Shown piece by piece: positions 45,479 to 54,355 of a DNA stretch of 64,000 bases (position 1 is the stretch's first letter; each line of letters starts with the position of its first letter). The notes under the pieces were generated by a model that saw only the letters and a list, made by a program, of their open reading frames with translations, made no database searches and was not told where the DNA came from. Source of the stretch: Leyella lascolaii (GTDB taxonomy: Bacteria; Bacteroidota; Bacteroidia; Bacteroidales; Bacteroidaceae); assembly GCF_900079775.1 (NCBI RefSeq), contig NZ_LT556038.1, positions 539,753 through 603,752 on the forward strand, given 5' to 3'. The position numbers and the translations under genes were made by a program.

Positions 45479-46858
45479 ATGAGCCGGTTATACGACAAAG
45501 GAAATCTCACCGAAGGCGGCATCACCGTCACAATGCTCCGTTTCGCGCTGCCGCTGATGCTCGGCAACCTGCTGCAACAGTGCTACAACATAGCCGACAC
45601 ACTCATCGTGGGGCGTGTCCTCGGACCCGACGCGCTGGCTGCCGTAGGCTCGTCGTATGCCCTCATCGTCTTTGTCACGTCCGTATTCATAGGTCTGTGC
45701 ATGGGCTGCAGCGCGCTATTCTCCATACACTACGGTGCCCGCGACCTGAAGGCATTGCGCCGCAGCGTGTACTCGTCGATGCTCATCATAGGCGGAACGA
45801 CGCTCACCCTCAACGCGGCGGCACTCATTTTCCTCAATCCCATAATCCGTCTCATGCAGACACCAGCCGAGGTGGAGCGGCTCACATACGACTATCTGTT
45901 CGTCACCTTTTGCGGAATGGTGCCCGTGTGCGTGTACAATTTCTACGCTTTCCTGCTGCGGGCGATAGGCAACTCCGTCGTTCCGCTGGTGTTCCTCGGT
46001 GTCTCAGTGGTGCTCAACATCGCGCTCGACCTCACTCTCATCCTCTCGATGGGCATGGGAGTGGAAGGTGCCGCGCTTGCCACGGTGGCGGCACAGACCG
46101 TCGCGGCAGCCGGACTGTGCCTTTACACACGCCGGCGCTATCCGGAGCTTAACCTCACACGAGCCGACTGCAAGACCGACATGGAGTCGCTCAGGCGCGT
46201 CTCCTCATGGTCGTTTCTCACATGCCTGCAACAGTCTGTCATGAATTTCGGCATACTGATGGTGCAGGGTCTGGTCAACAGTTTCGGCACATCGGTGATG
46301 GCAGCGTTCGCCGCCGCGGTGAAGATAGACTCGTTCGCCTACATGCCCGTGCAGGATTTCGGCAACGCCTTCTCAACGTTCATCGCGCAGAACTTTGGCG
46401 CCGGGCGCGCCGGACGCATAAGGCGCGGCATCCGCAGTGCCGTCATCGTCACCACACTCTTCTCACTTGCCGTATCGGCACTGGTGTTCTGGCTGTCTCC
46501 ATGGCTCATGTCGCTGTTCGTGTCTGAGGCTGAAAGCGGGATAATAGCAATCGGTGTGGAGTATCTCCGCATCGAAGGCAGCTTCTATGTAGGCATCGGC
46601 TGGCTGTTCCTTCTCTACGGACTCTACCGCGCCGTCGCCCTGCCCTCGATGTCGGTCGTACTCACCGTGGTGTCGCTCGGCACCCGCGTGGCTCTGGCAT
46701 ACGCTCTTGCCGCCATCCCGTCGGTGGGATACACCGGCATATGGTGGTCGGTGCCGATAGGCTGGGCACTGGCTGACATCATCGGACTGTGGTATTACCG
46801 TCGGCGGCGCGACACGCTGATGAGTTTCGGAGGATGCCGCATGACCGCTCCGCAATGA
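45479..46858 (+). CDS. MATE family efflux transporter
   Basis: A 459-residue inner-membrane protein with twelve predicted helices in two homologous halves. The N-terminus has the MATE pattern MLRFALPLMLGNLLQQCYNI with ADTLIVGRVLGPDALAAVGSS; the second half begins SWSFLTCLQQSVMNFGILMV followed by QGLVNSFGTSVMAAFAA. The family exports drugs and metabolites using a Na+ or H+ gradient; this subgroup (DinF/NorM-like) cannot be assigned a substrate. It has its own promoter and is divergent from the LysO pair. Confidence 0.92.
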   Translation: MSRLYDKGNLTEGGITVTMLRFALPLMLGNLLQQCYNIADTLIVGRVLGPDALAAVGSSYALIVFVTSVFIGLCMGCSALFSIHYGARDLKALRRSVYSSMLIIGGTTLTLNAAALIFLNPIIRLMQTPAEVERLTYDYLFVTFCGMVPVCVYNFYAFLLRAIGNSVVPLVFLGVSVVLNIALDLTLILSMGMGVEGAALATVAAQTVAAAGLCLYTRRRYPELNLTRADCKTDMESLRRVSSWSFLTCLQQSVMNFGILMVQGLVNSFGTSVMAAFAAAVKIDSFAYMPVQDFGNAFSTFIAQNFGAGRAGRIRRGIRSAVIVTTLFSLAVSALVFWLSPWLMSLFVSEAESGIIAIGVEYLRIEGSFYVGIGWLFLLYGLYRAVALPSMSVVLTVVSLGTRVALAYALAAIPSVGYTGIWWSVPIGWALADIIGLWYYRRRRDTLMSFGGCRMTAPQ

Positions 46859-46945
46859 TCATGGCATAGCGTTGACACAATACATATAAAACATCACTTC
46901 ATGTTTTTTAAGACACGGCACATGGCAAGTCTTGAAAATATTGCT

Positions 46946-46953
46946 TATCTTTG
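46946..46953 (+). promoter_or_regulatory. Probable -7 element of the alcohol dehydrogenase gene
   Basis: TATCTTTG, a perfect -7 match, 138 nt before the chosen ATG; no TTTG at -33. A long leader is implied. Confidence 0.45.
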
Positions 46954-47091
46954 AAAAACAGACAGGCACATGTCAAGCGCACAAGACATACGCCTGCACA
47001 TTGGCATAACAGCGGCTGTGGCATACAGCGGAAACGTCACACGGAGACAGACATTATAATATTGTACAGGAAAAGAAAGGAGACAATCACA

Positions 47092-48153
47092 ATGCTGGCA
47101 TATACTTACATCGGAAAAGGGCACTTCGCACTGACTGAAAAACCCGTGCCCGAACTGCAGGACCCGCGCGACGCCATCGTGAGGGTGACGCTCGGGAGCA
47201 TCTGCACGAGCGACCTGCACATAAAGCACGGCAGTGTTCCGCGCGCCTTACCGGGCATCACCGTAGGTCATGAGATGGTGGGCATAGTGGAAAAGACAGG
47301 CGCGGAGGTGACGAACGTCAGACCGGGCGACCGCGTGACAGTGAATGTGGAGACCTTCTGCGGCGAATGTATCTTCTGCCGTAAGGGCTACGTGAACAAC
47401 TGCGAGGACCCCGACGGAGGCTGGGCTCTCGGTTGCCGCATCGACGGAGGGCAGGCTGAGTATGTCCGTGTGCCGCATGCCGGACAGGGACTCAACCGCA
47501 TACCCGACGGCGTAAGCGACGAACAGGCTCTCTTCACGGGCGACATCCTCGCCACAGGATACTGGGCTGCGCGCATATCGGAGATTGATCCGGACGACAC
47601 TGTGCTCATCATCGGAGCCGGACCGACGGGCATCTGCACCCTGCTGTGCGTCATGCTGAAGAGCCCGCGACGCATCATCGTGTGCGAGAAATCGCAGGAG
47701 CGCGCCGCCTTCGTGCGCAGCCATTATCCCGGAGTGGTTGTCACCGGTCCGGAAAACTGCGCCGCTGTCGTGTCGGAAAACAGTCTCCACGGTGGCGCGG
47801 ATGTGGTGATTGAGGTGGCGGGGAGCGATGACACGTTCCGCATGGCGTGGCAGTGCGCGCGTCCGAACGCCATCGTCACGGTGGTGGCGCTTTACGACAG
47901 TCCGCAGACATTGCCCCTTCCGGACATGTACGGAAAGAATCTCACGTTCAAGACCGGCGGTGTCGACGGCTGCGACTGTGAGGAGATACTGCGCCTTATA
48001 GCCGAAGGCAAGATAGACACGACACCGCTCATCACCCACAGGTTCGGTCTCTCGCAGATAGATGAGGCTTACCGCGTGTTCGAGAACCGCCTTGACGGGG
48101 TGATAAAGGTAGCCATAAGCAACGACACTCAGACGGGTGTCACAACACCATAA
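47092..48153 (+). CDS. Zinc-dependent alcohol dehydrogenase (medium chain)
   Basis: A 353-residue NAD(P)-dependent oxidoreductase. Catalytic zinc ligands are C38 in GSICTSDLHIKHG and H60-E61 in TVGHEMVG. A structural zinc site is present as C90, C93, C96 and C104 (CGECIFCRKGYVNNC). The Rossmann motif is VLIIGAGPTGICTLL. The CTSDLH-GHE pattern and GDILATGYWAA resemble secondary-alcohol or butanediol dehydrogenases; substrate is not determined. ATG 47092 is preceded by AAAGGAGAC, a rare good Shine-Dalgarno; an upstream frame to 46951 lacks family similarity. A strong terminator follows. Confidence 0.9.
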   Translation: MLAYTYIGKGHFALTEKPVPELQDPRDAIVRVTLGSICTSDLHIKHGSVPRALPGITVGHEMVGIVEKTGAEVTNVRPGDRVTVNVETFCGECIFCRKGYVNNCEDPDGGWALGCRIDGGQAEYVRVPHAGQGLNRIPDGVSDEQALFTGDILATGYWAARISEIDPDDTVLIIGAGPTGICTLLCVMLKSPRRIIVCEKSQERAAFVRSHYPGVVVTGPENCAAVVSENSLHGGADVVIEVAGSDDTFRMAWQCARPNAIVTVVALYDSPQTLPLPDMYGKNLTFKTGGVDGCDCEEILRLIAEGKIDTTPLITHRFGLSQIDEAYRVFENRLDGVIKVAISNDTQTGVTTP

Positions 48154-48255
48154 GTACGTTTCGCGACGCCAATGACGGCATCCGCAGCCTGCTGACGCGC
48201 CCTACTGGGACACCGGCTCAGCCTCTTCCGCCGCCTTATAATAACGACAACATAC

Positions 48256-48299
48256 ATGCAGGACATCATGTCGGTAATGATGTCCTGCATTTTTTATTT
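48256..48299 (+). terminator. Intrinsic terminator of the alcohol dehydrogenase gene
   Basis: A 14-bp stem ATGCAGGACATCAT/ATGATGTCCTGCAT with a 7-nt loop, followed by TTTTTATTTT. From here to 48530 nothing else is seen. Confidence 0.88.
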
Positions 48300-48532
48300 T
48301 ATATACAGCCCCGCCTGAAACAGCGTTTTTCCCATACCTGACAGCCAACACAGACCTTATTCCCAATCAGCCATCGGCATACAGCGCACGCCAAACTTAC
48401 GATTTGTCATTCAATTTGGATATTTTATTACAATCAGAAAGTCGTTCCCGTCATATGAGAAAGCAACTGTAAGACAGCCGAATTATATTTTCCAAAAGTC
48501 AGAATAAATATTATTTCAATTTCATTTATTAT

Positions 48533-48540
48533 TAATTTTG
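48533..48540 (+). promoter_or_regulatory. Probable -7 element of the nitrogen-assimilation operon
   Basis: TAATTTTG lies 107 nt before the first gene of the porin-PII-AmtB-GSIII cluster; the -33 box is not clear. The long leader is AT-rich. Confidence 0.4.
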
Positions 48541-48647
48541 CATCAGAAACGATACAAAAAGACAGATATTATTATATTTTAGTTTCATAAAGACATACAA
48601 ACCAAGACTCAGGAAACAACATATGCAATAACTTAAAAGGCAAAAGT

Positions 48648-49385
48648 ATGATGAACAACCGTTTAAAAGAGACTACAGTCCTGCTGTTATCATTTATTGC
48701 GACCGTGCAGACGGCACACGCACAGGACAGACCCGAAGTATCAGTAGGTGCCGACATAGTGAGCGGATACATCTGGCGCGGTCAGGAACTTGGCGGTTTC
48801 AGTGTCCAGCCATCGGCTTCGCTGTCATGGAAAGGACTGTCTCTTTCCGCATGGGGTTCGGCAAGTCTTGAGAGCGAATACGCCAAAGAGTTCGACCTTA
48901 CACTCGGTTATGCCACAGGAGGATTCAGCATTTCGCTGACCGACTATAGCTTCAGCAAAGGCACAAACTTCAAGAGCGGAAGCATGATAGAAGGCAAATA
49001 TTTCCATTACGGCAGCCGTTCTACGCTCCATGTGTTTGAGGCACAGGTCGGCTACGACTTCGATGTGGTGGCTGTAAACTGGCATACCAACATCGGAGGG
49101 AACGACGGCAGACGCTCAAACGGCAAGAGAGCATACTCCTCCTACGTCTCCGCCACGGCTCCGTTCAGGCTCGGCGGCATAGACTGGAACGCCACAATAG
49201 GTGTCACGCCATGGGAGACGACCTTCTACAACAACGGCTGTGACGGTTTCGAAGTGTCCGAGCTAAGCCTCGGGGCGTCCAAGACCATCCGCGTGACCGA
49301 CAGTTTCGGTCTGCCGCTGTCGGCAAAGGCGATATGGAATCCCGCTACCGAGAACGCATACTTCACCGTGGGTCTGAGTCTGTGA
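48648..49385 (+). CDS. Outer-membrane beta-barrel protein linked to ammonium uptake
   Basis: A 245-residue protein with a signal peptide (hydrophobic residues about 9-22, cut after AHA) and a series of amphipathic beta-strands: VSVGADIVSGYIWRGQELGG, LSLSAWGSASLE, FEAQVGYDFDVV, and a last strand NAYFTVGLSL ending in a hydrophobic residue. The SGYIWRG opening recalls putative porins of the TorF/TIGR02001 type. It is the first gene before glnK and amtB, so it may form the outer-membrane entry for ammonium or another nitrogen source; that role is inferred from position only. Confidence 0.75.
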   Translation: MMNNRLKETTVLLLSFIATVQTAHAQDRPEVSVGADIVSGYIWRGQELGGFSVQPSASLSWKGLSLSAWGSASLESEYAKEFDLTLGYATGGFSISLTDYSFSKGTNFKSGSMIEGKYFHYGSRSTLHVFEAQVGYDFDVVAVNWHTNIGGNDGRRSNGKRAYSSYVSATAPFRLGGIDWNATIGVTPWETTFYNNGCDGFEVSELSLGASKTIRVTDSFGLPLSAKAIWNPATENAYFTVGLSL

Positions 49386-49450
49386 AACTCAATAACGATA
49401 TCCGGCAACACATCCATACATTATATAATAATATAAAAAGACACATCATT

Positions 49451-49807
49451 ATGAAGAAAATTGAAGCAATCATCCGCCGCACCCGGTTTGACGACGTGAA
49501 GGAAGCGCTGCTTGAGGCGGACATTGAATGGTTCTCATACTATGAAGTAAGAGGTGTGGGAAAGACACGAGAGGCGCGCATCTACCGCGGAGTGGCATAC
49601 GACACAAGCTCCATTGAGCGCATCCTCATATCCATTGTCGTGAGAGAGAAAAACGTGGAGAAGACCATTCAGGCGGTCATGAAGGCGGCATATACGGGCG
49701 AGATAGGCGACGGACGCATATTCGTCATACCCGTGGAAGACGCCATACGCATACGCACGGGAGAGCGTGGCGACATCGCGCTCTACAACGCCGAGCACGA
49801 GAAATAG
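49451..49807 (+). CDS. glnK: PII nitrogen regulatory protein (GlnK/GlnB)
   Basis: A 118-residue trimeric signal protein that senses ATP/ADP and 2-oxoglutarate and blocks AmtB. It begins MKKIEAIIRRTRFDDVKEAL; the frame upstream of this ATG overlaps the barrel gene. The T-loop holds both conserved tyrosines (Y45, Y50, matching Y46/Y51 of E. coli) in EARIYRGVAYDT. The C-signature is YTGEIGDGRIF followed by PVEDAIRIRTGERG. T-loop sequence differs from the E. coli type after Y50, so uridylylation is uncertain. Directly upstream of amtB (57 nt), the universal glnK-amtB arrangement. Confidence 0.95.
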   Translation: MKKIEAIIRRTRFDDVKEALLEADIEWFSYYEVRGVGKTREARIYRGVAYDTSSIERILISIVVREKNVEKTIQAVMKAAYTGEIGDGRIFVIPVEDAIRIRTGERGDIALYNAEHEK

Positions 49808-49864
49808 CGGCAGACGAGAGAGAAGAAAGCATAAGACAACAACAATAATAAAGTGAACGATATT

Positions 49865-51121
49865 ATGACAACAGCAATACCACTCAATTCAGGAAACACT
49901 GCATGGATCATCATGGCGACCGTTCTTGTTCTGATGATGACCATTCCGGGCATCGCCCTGTTCTATGGCGGACTCGTGAGAAGGAAAAACATGCTCAGCG
50001 TTATAATGCAGAGCCTCTCCATAGTAGCCGTTATCAGCATCATATGGGTTGTCTTCGGCTACAGCCTCGCGTTCGGATCAGGATTCGACGGAAACCTTTT
50101 CCGCTATGGCATAGGCGGATTCGACAAGGTGATGCTCAAAGGAATAAGCCTCGACACCATCACTACGGGCGGCATACCCGAACTGCTCTTCGTCATGTTC
50201 CAGTGCATGTTCGCCGTCATAACGCCCACCCTCATCCTCGGAGCGTTCGCCGAGCGCGTGAAGTTCTCGGGCTTCCTGATGTTCACAATACTGTGGAGCG
50301 TGTTCGTATACATGCCGATGGCGCACTGGGTATGGGGCGGAGGATTCCTCATGGAGATGGGAGCCATCGACTTCGCGGGCGGTACCGTGGTGCACATCAA
50401 CGCCGGAGTGTCGGCTCTTGTGATGGCTCTGCTCGTGGGACGCCGCAATGACTACCGACCGGGAAAGCCCATCACGCCCCACAACATACCGTTCGTGTTC
50501 ATCGGAACGGCACTTCTCTGGCTCGGATGGTTCGGTTTCAACGCCGGCAGCGGACTCGCAGCCGACGGACTGGCAGCCAACGCTTTCCTCGTGACACACA
50601 TAGCGACGTGCGTCGCGGCAGTCTCGTGGATGACTGTAGACTGGATTGTCAACAGGAAGCCCACCACCGTAGGGGCGTGCACCGGAGCAGTCGCCGGACT
50701 TGTGGCGATAACACCCGCCGCCGGCACGGCAGACATTCCGGGAGCCATATGCATCGGACTCGTCGCCTCACTCGTATGCTTCTGGATGGTGGCTGTGGTG
50801 AAACCGAAGTTCGGATATGACGACGCTCTCGACGCATTCGGCGTTCACGGCATGGGCGGAATGGTCGGTTCGGTGCTCACGGGGGTGTTCGCCACGAGAG
50901 CCGTGACGGGTGACGACGGTGTCCAGGGCGCGCTCTACGGCGACTGGCACCAGCTCTGGGTGCAGACAGCCACGACCCTCATATCAGTCGTCTTCAGCGC
51001 GGTGATGACGTTCGTCATATTCCGTATCACCGACGCAGTGTGCGGTATAAGGGTCATGAGACGCGTCGAGGAGGAAGGACTCGATGTCTACGAGCACGGT
51101 GAGGCGGCGTACGACATGTAG
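49865..51121 (+). CDS. amtB: Ammonium transporter AmtB
   Basis: An 11-helix inner-membrane channel for ammonium. The 418-residue product starts MTTAIPLNSG (ATG 49865); a GTG 12 nt upstream is an alternative. Family features: IPGIALFYGGLVRRKNMLS, the signature DFAGGTVVHINAGVSALVMA with the first pore histidine, and DAFGVHGMGGMVGSVLTG with the second. The C-terminal tail with RVEEEGLDVYEHGE is the segment that docks to GlnK in related systems. It is followed by the GSIII gene. Confidence 0.95.
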   Translation: MTTAIPLNSGNTAWIIMATVLVLMMTIPGIALFYGGLVRRKNMLSVIMQSLSIVAVISIIWVVFGYSLAFGSGFDGNLFRYGIGGFDKVMLKGISLDTITTGGIPELLFVMFQCMFAVITPTLILGAFAERVKFSGFLMFTILWSVFVYMPMAHWVWGGGFLMEMGAIDFAGGTVVHINAGVSALVMALLVGRRNDYRPGKPITPHNIPFVFIGTALLWLGWFGFNAGSGLAADGLAANAFLVTHIATCVAAVSWMTVDWIVNRKPTTVGACTGAVAGLVAITPAAGTADIPGAICIGLVASLVCFWMVAVVKPKFGYDDALDAFGVHGMGGMVGSVLTGVFATRAVTGDDGVQGALYGDWHQLWVQTATTLISVVFSAVMTFVIFRITDAVCGIRVMRRVEEEGLDVYEHGEAAYDM

Positions 51122-51227
51122 TATGCAGCACACAATATGATGGCAATTAATTTGGAACATCTGCTTATAAGCAGCTTATTGCAAAACAAGATAAATAACA
51201 ACAACCAACAAAAACAACACAACAATT

Positions 51228-53417
51228 ATGTCGAGTTTAAGATTCAGAGTAGTTGAAAAGGCTTTTCAGACCAAAGCCAGGGAATTTCCAATACCGGAGG
51301 AAAGACCGAGTGAGTATTTCGGAAAATACGTGTTCAACCGCGAGAAGATGTTCAAATATCTCCCGGGCGACGTGTTCGCCAAGCTCGTGGACGTGATAGA
51401 CAACGGCGCGGCACTCGATAGCGGCATCGCCGACGAGGTGGCGTCGGGCATGAAACGGTGGGCTATGGAGCTCGGAGCGACCCACTACACCCACTGGTTC
51501 CAGCCTCTCACGGAGGGCACGGCAGAGAAACATGACGCCTTCGTGGAGCACAACGGCAAGGGCGGAATGATGGAGGAGTTCTCCGGAAAACTGCTCGTGC
51601 AGCAGGAGCCCGACGCCTCGTCGTTCCCCAACGGAGGCATACGCAACACGTTCGAGGCGCGCGGCTACAGCGCGTGGGACCCTTCGTCGCCCGTCTTCGT
51701 GGTGGACGACACGCTCTGCATACCCACCATATTCATATCATACACAGGCGAGTCGCTCGACTACAAGACGCCTCTTCTGAAGGCTCTCCGCGCTATGAAC
51801 AAGGCGGCGGTGGACGTATGCCATTACTTCGACCCCTCAGTGAAGAAGGTGTTTTCCTATCTCGGATGGGAGCAGGAGTATTTTCTGGTGGACGAGGGAC
51901 TCTATGCGGCGCGCCCTGACCTGCTTCTCACCGGACGGACGCTCATGGGGCATGAGGCGTCGAAGAACCAGCAGCTCGAGGATCATTACTTCGGCGCCAT
52001 CCCGATACGTGTCGCCGCGTTCATGAAAGACCTCGAGATACAGGCTCTCGAACTGGGAATACCGGTGAAGACACGCCACAACGAGGTGGCACCGAACCAG
52101 TTTGAGCTTGCCCCGATATACGAGGAGTGCAATCTGGCGGTGGACCACAACATGCTCATAATGTCGCTCATGCGCAAGGTGGCGCGCGCCCACGGCTTCA
52201 GAGTGCTGCTCCACGAAAAGCCCTTCAAGGGCATAAACGGCTCCGGAAAGCACAACAACTGGTCGCTCGGGACTGACAACGGCACCGCCCTCATGGCTCC
52301 GGGAAAGACGGCTGAGGAAAACCTGCGCTTCATCACCTTCATCGTCAACACGCTTATGGCTGTCTACCGTCACAACGGACTGCTCAAGGCGAGCATCATG
52401 AGCGCCACAAACGCCCACCGTCTGGGAGCCAACGAGGCGCCGCCAGCCATCATCTCGTCGTTTCTCGGCACACAGCTCAGTCAGGTGCTCGACCATCTTG
52501 AGGTGAGCACCGACGAGGACATGGGTGTTCTGGTAGGCAAGCACGGCATGAAGCTCGACATCCCACAGATACCCGAACTGCTCATCGACAACACCGACCG
52601 CAACCGTACGTCGCCCTTCGCCTTCACAGGCAACAGGTTCGAATTCCGCGCCGTAGGGTCGGAAGCCAACTGTGCCAGCGCGATGATCGCGCTCAACACC
52701 GCCATGGCAGAGCAGCTCACCGACTTCAAACGCGACGTGGACGAGGCGATGTCTGACGACGTATCGAAGGAGACAGCCATCCTTCAGGTGCTCAGAAAAT
52801 ACATAAAGACATGCAAGCCCATACGTTTCGACGGCAACGGATACAGCGAGGAGTGGAAGGCGGAAGCCGCCAGACGCGGGCTCGACTGCGAGACATCATG
52901 CCCCGTGATATTCGACAACTACCTCTCGGAAAGCAGCGTCAGGATGTTCACCTCCACAGGCGTGATGACCAAAGTGGAGCTGGAGGCGCGCAACGAGGTG
53001 AAATGGGAGACCTACACCAAGAAGATACAGATAGAGGCGCGGGTGCTCGGCGACCTTGCCATGAACCACATCGTGCCCGTAGCCACGCACTACCAGAGCA
53101 TGCTCATCAACAATGTCTACAGACTGAAAGAGCTGTTCGACGCCTCTGAGGCTGAGGGAATGTCGGCTGAAAACATCTCTCTCATCCGTGAGATTGCCGA
53201 ACGCACGGCATACATAAAGAAGCATGTGGACGACATGGTGGAGGCTCGCAAGGTGGCGAACAGAATTGACAACGTGCGCGAGAAAGCCATAGCCTATCAC
53301 GACACCATCGCTCCGATGCTCGAGCAGATACGCTACCACATAGACAAACTGGAGCTTATCGTGGACGACCAGATGTGGACTCTGCCCAAATACAGAGAGT
53401 TGTTATTTATCCGGTAA
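51228..53417 (+). CDS. glnN: Glutamine synthetase type III
   Basis: ATP-dependent amidation of glutamate. At 729 residues it is the long GSIII form, not GSI (about 470). Features: the N-terminal FRVVEKAFQTKAREFPIPE typical of GSIII, HYTHWFQPLTEGTAEKHDAF, the glutamate/metal region VKTRHNEVAPNQFELAPIYE, and the ATP-binding NGSGKHNNWSLGTDNGTAL. GSIII is the main glutamine synthetase of Bacteroides relatives and is induced by low ammonium. It ends the porin-glnK-amtB-glnN cluster (106-nt gap to amtB) and has its own strong terminator. Confidence 0.96.
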   Translation: MSSLRFRVVEKAFQTKAREFPIPEERPSEYFGKYVFNREKMFKYLPGDVFAKLVDVIDNGAALDSGIADEVASGMKRWAMELGATHYTHWFQPLTEGTAEKHDAFVEHNGKGGMMEEFSGKLLVQQEPDASSFPNGGIRNTFEARGYSAWDPSSPVFVVDDTLCIPTIFISYTGESLDYKTPLLKALRAMNKAAVDVCHYFDPSVKKVFSYLGWEQEYFLVDEGLYAARPDLLLTGRTLMGHEASKNQQLEDHYFGAIPIRVAAFMKDLEIQALELGIPVKTRHNEVAPNQFELAPIYEECNLAVDHNMLIMSLMRKVARAHGFRVLLHEKPFKGINGSGKHNNWSLGTDNGTALMAPGKTAEENLRFITFIVNTLMAVYRHNGLLKASIMSATNAHRLGANEAPPAIISSFLGTQLSQVLDHLEVSTDEDMGVLVGKHGMKLDIPQIPELLIDNTDRNRTSPFAFTGNRFEFRAVGSEANCASAMIALNTAMAEQLTDFKRDVDEAMSDDVSKETAILQVLRKYIKTCKPIRFDGNGYSEEWKAEAARRGLDCETSCPVIFDNYLSESSVRMFTSTGVMTKVELEARNEVKWETYTKKIQIEARVLGDLAMNHIVPVATHYQSMLINNVYRLKELFDASEAEGMSAENISLIREIAERTAYIKKHVDDMVEARKVANRIDNVREKAIAYHDTIAPMLEQIRYHIDKLELIVDDQMWTLPKYRELLFIR

Positions 53418-53456
53418 ATAAAGATTCCTTCATTGTTAGTTATTCAACAAGTGATT

Positions 53457-53490
53457 CCGGGCTGCCGCGAGGCAGTCCGGTTTTTCTTTT
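53457..53490 (+). terminator. Intrinsic terminator of glnN
   Basis: CCGGGCTGCC-GCGA-GGCAGTCCGG hairpin followed by TTTTTCTTTT, 40 nt after the glnN stop. The stretch 53491-53759 behind it holds no recognisable feature. Confidence 0.9.
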
Positions 53491-53759
53491 CCGTCAGTCC
53501 GTTCCGCCTGTCGCGGTATGTAAATGAAATCCTTTTCTTCATACACCGACACGCTTTCAGAATGCCATACACTCATCCGCACACCGCTGTACGCCCTCCG
53601 TTCCTCATCCGCACACCCGTCCTCATCCTGTTTGAAGCCTTGTCATGAACGAACCCTCCGCGTATTCCGTAAAACAGGAAAGTGACATTGTTTTAAAAAA
53701 CATAGAACAATAAAGAACCATGACAGCCGGTCATCACACAACAGACATGCTCCGGAAAA

Positions 53760-54207
53760 TGCATAAACATTCATTTTCATGGTAAAAAAATTTGACAACG
53801 GAAAACTGGAAAAGGGGAGATGGGGAGAGAGTGAGGAGGGGGTGAGAAGGTGAGAAAGTGAGGGGGTGTGAGTGTGGGAAAGGCTTTTTGAGGACACGGG
53901 ACGGGGTTTGGAGGCGCGGGAAAGGGTTTTTGGTGGTTCGGAAGAGGGTTTTTGAGGGGATGGGATGGGCTCTTTGGGGGTGTGAAAGAGGCTCTTTGAG
54001 GGTGCGGGAGAGGCTCTTTGGAGAGGCGGAATGGGCGGTACGGATTATTGGGATGATGCAAATGGCTGATTGTCAATGACGTATGCAAAACGCTGAAAAC
54101 TCGCGTATTTGTGCCCGAAGAGGCATGAGGACAGAAAAACGGCGGTATTTTCAAGTTACGGTGAATATTTATTCACGACGCCACGGTGTGTTCCGTATAT
54201 TTATGCA
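53760..54207 (-). repeat. Composite 22-nt-repeat element, copy 6 (inverted)
   Basis: Reverse-complement copy of copy 5: the left terminus at 54207 reads TGCATAAATATACGGAA, followed by GTGAATAAATATTCACCGTAA, CGCCGTTTTTCTGTCCT and CAAATACGCGAGTTTTCAGC. The 22-nt units (AAAGAGCCTCTTTCACACCC and similar) lie at about 53880-54033, then a C/T tract, then CCGTTGTCAAATTTTTTTAC. The right terminus near 53760 is GTTTATGC. Copies 5 and 6 match at most positions and form 450-bp inverted repeats around a 10.3-kb segment. Confidence 0.82.
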
Positions 54208-54248
54208 GAATCTCTTTCTCCGCCCGCACACGTCAGTTTACAGAAAAA

Positions 54249-54301
54249 GTCCTGTCCGAGCCGCACCGGAACATACCTCCGATGACAGTCACGTACAGGA
54301 C
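54249..54301 (-). terminator. Possible terminator of the gltB-gltD-asnB operon
   Basis: On the minus strand GTCCTGT pairs with ACAGGAC across a structured loop, followed by TTTTTC, 55 nt after the asnB stop. Only a 7-bp outer stem, so moderate support. Confidence 0.45.
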
Positions 54302-54355
54302 AGACAACTATTGATGTATCACAAAATAAACAATCAGCCGTGCGGAGGCTGACCT

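Noticed and set aside
51121..51228. Possible sigma-54 promoter upstream of glnN (TTGGAACATCTGCTTA)
   Set aside because: The GG and GC doublets are 7 nt apart rather than the required 10, so the site does not fit.
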